Below, piece after piece: positions 4,936 to 5,075 of a stretch of 5,075 nucleotides of DNA. Source of the stretch: CAZEQH01 sp964566875 (GTDB lineage: Bacteria > Patescibacteriota > Minisyncoccia > Minisyncoccales > JANBVM01); NCBI GenBank assembly GCA_964566875.1, contig CAZMJM010000034.1:1-5075 (forward strand). Direction: 5' to 3'. The first letter of the stretch is position 1. Every line of letters starts with the position of its first letter. The translations under genes were made by a program, and so were the position numbers. The notes beneath the pieces were generated by a model, which was not told where the DNA came from, ran no database searches, and saw only the letters and a list, made by a program, of their open reading frames with translations.

Positions 4936-5075
4936 CTAAAAGCCTCGTAAGCTTTTGATTAAAGCAGCAAATAATGCTGTAGCTATGGAGCCTACCGTAA
5001 AAGCTACGGCCACTCCAAGCACGAATGTTTCGTAAAGGTCAATTAGCGACGACGATCCCATTTTTGATGTCAAAT
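4936..5075 (-). CDS. Small membrane protein or C-terminal end of a larger one (possibly partial)
   Basis: A minus-strand frame is open from the window edge to TAG at 4938-4936. An internal ATG at 5061 would give a 41-aa protein starting MGSSSLIDLYETF, with one hydrophobic segment (about 11-35: ETFVLGVAVAFTVGSIATALFAALI) and a basic end, KSLRGF. No ribosome site is visible before that ATG and no stop precedes it within the window, so it may instead be the end of a longer membrane protein. It ends 25 bp before acyP in the same orientation, which supports a real operon member. No family is recognised. Confidence 0.45.
   Translation of the reverse strand, partial: LTSKMGSSSLIDLYETFVLGVAVAFTVGSIATALFAALIKSLRGF

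Noticed and set aside
4921..4960. Inverted repeats (AAAAGC/GCTTTT and CTTTT/AAAAG) at the end of the edge gene as a terminator
   Set aside because: The stems are short and A/T-rich, overlap each other, and are not followed by a U tract; the downstream acyP gene would need read-through.
5068..5073. Minus-strand TTGACA at the window edge as a -35 box
   Set aside because: No -10-like hexamer follows at 15-19 nt, and the position falls in or next to an open frame.
1..5075. tRNA, rRNA, CRISPR array, insertion sequence or attachment site
   Set aside because: No tandem spaced repeats, transposase-like frame, terminal inverted repeats, or tRNA-like fold was seen on either strand.

Overview
The window looks like a piece of a Patescibacteria/CPR-type bacterial genome. 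This is inferred from protein style, not from a marker gene. The cues are a secreted protein combining a Gmad2-like domain, a DUF333-like domain and a Cys-rich tail, a stand-alone receiver domain, a short YggT protein, a VTT/DedA-like protein, and very weak Shine-Dalgarno (SD) signals at most starts. TGA ends three genes (the VTT, receiver and HEAT genes), so the standard bacterial code is used and UGA is not recoded. Every gene I support is on the minus strand, so gene order runs from high to low coordinates.

From 5075 down to 1129 lies what looks like one co-directional operon of seven genes: a small membrane protein (possibly cut by the window edge), acylphosphatase acyP, a VTT/DedA-family membrane protein, a YggT-family membrane protein, a stand-alone response-regulator receiver domain, a membrane-anchored HEAT-repeat protein, and a large exported CapA-type metallophosphatase-fold protein. 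Junctions are tight: 25 bp, 0 bp (TAG directly followed by ATG, if the upstream start is used), 3 bp, 28 bp, then two successive 4-bp ATGA overlaps. The last three genes (receiver, HEAT, CapA) are therefore probably translationally coupled and may form a functional module at the cell surface.

From 1128 to 866 is a 263-bp AT-rich stretch that is not empty. It holds promoter-like elements just after the CapA stop codon, a 12-bp perfect palindrome containing two -10-like hexamers, and a 7-base match to the anti-Shine-Dalgarno sequence placed 5 nt before a TTG codon. That codon opens a 28-codon reading frame for a very basic, aromatic-rich peptide, which ends 14 nt before a convincing intrinsic terminator. 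A second promoter-like TATAAT follows for the last gene.

From 865 to 29 is a separate gene for an exported, cysteine-rich modular protein of unknown role.

The most notable observation is in the CapA protein. Its N-terminal half resembles a metzincin metalloprotease domain in which all three zinc-ligand positions of the HExxHxxGxxH/D motif are replaced (Tyr, Tyr, Gly), while the glutamate, the glycine and a Met-turn-like SIMA are kept. This looks like a pseudo-protease fused to an apparently intact CapA domain. The receiver domain two genes upstream is also degenerate: it keeps the phospho-acceptor Asp but lacks the conserved Lys and one acidic residue.
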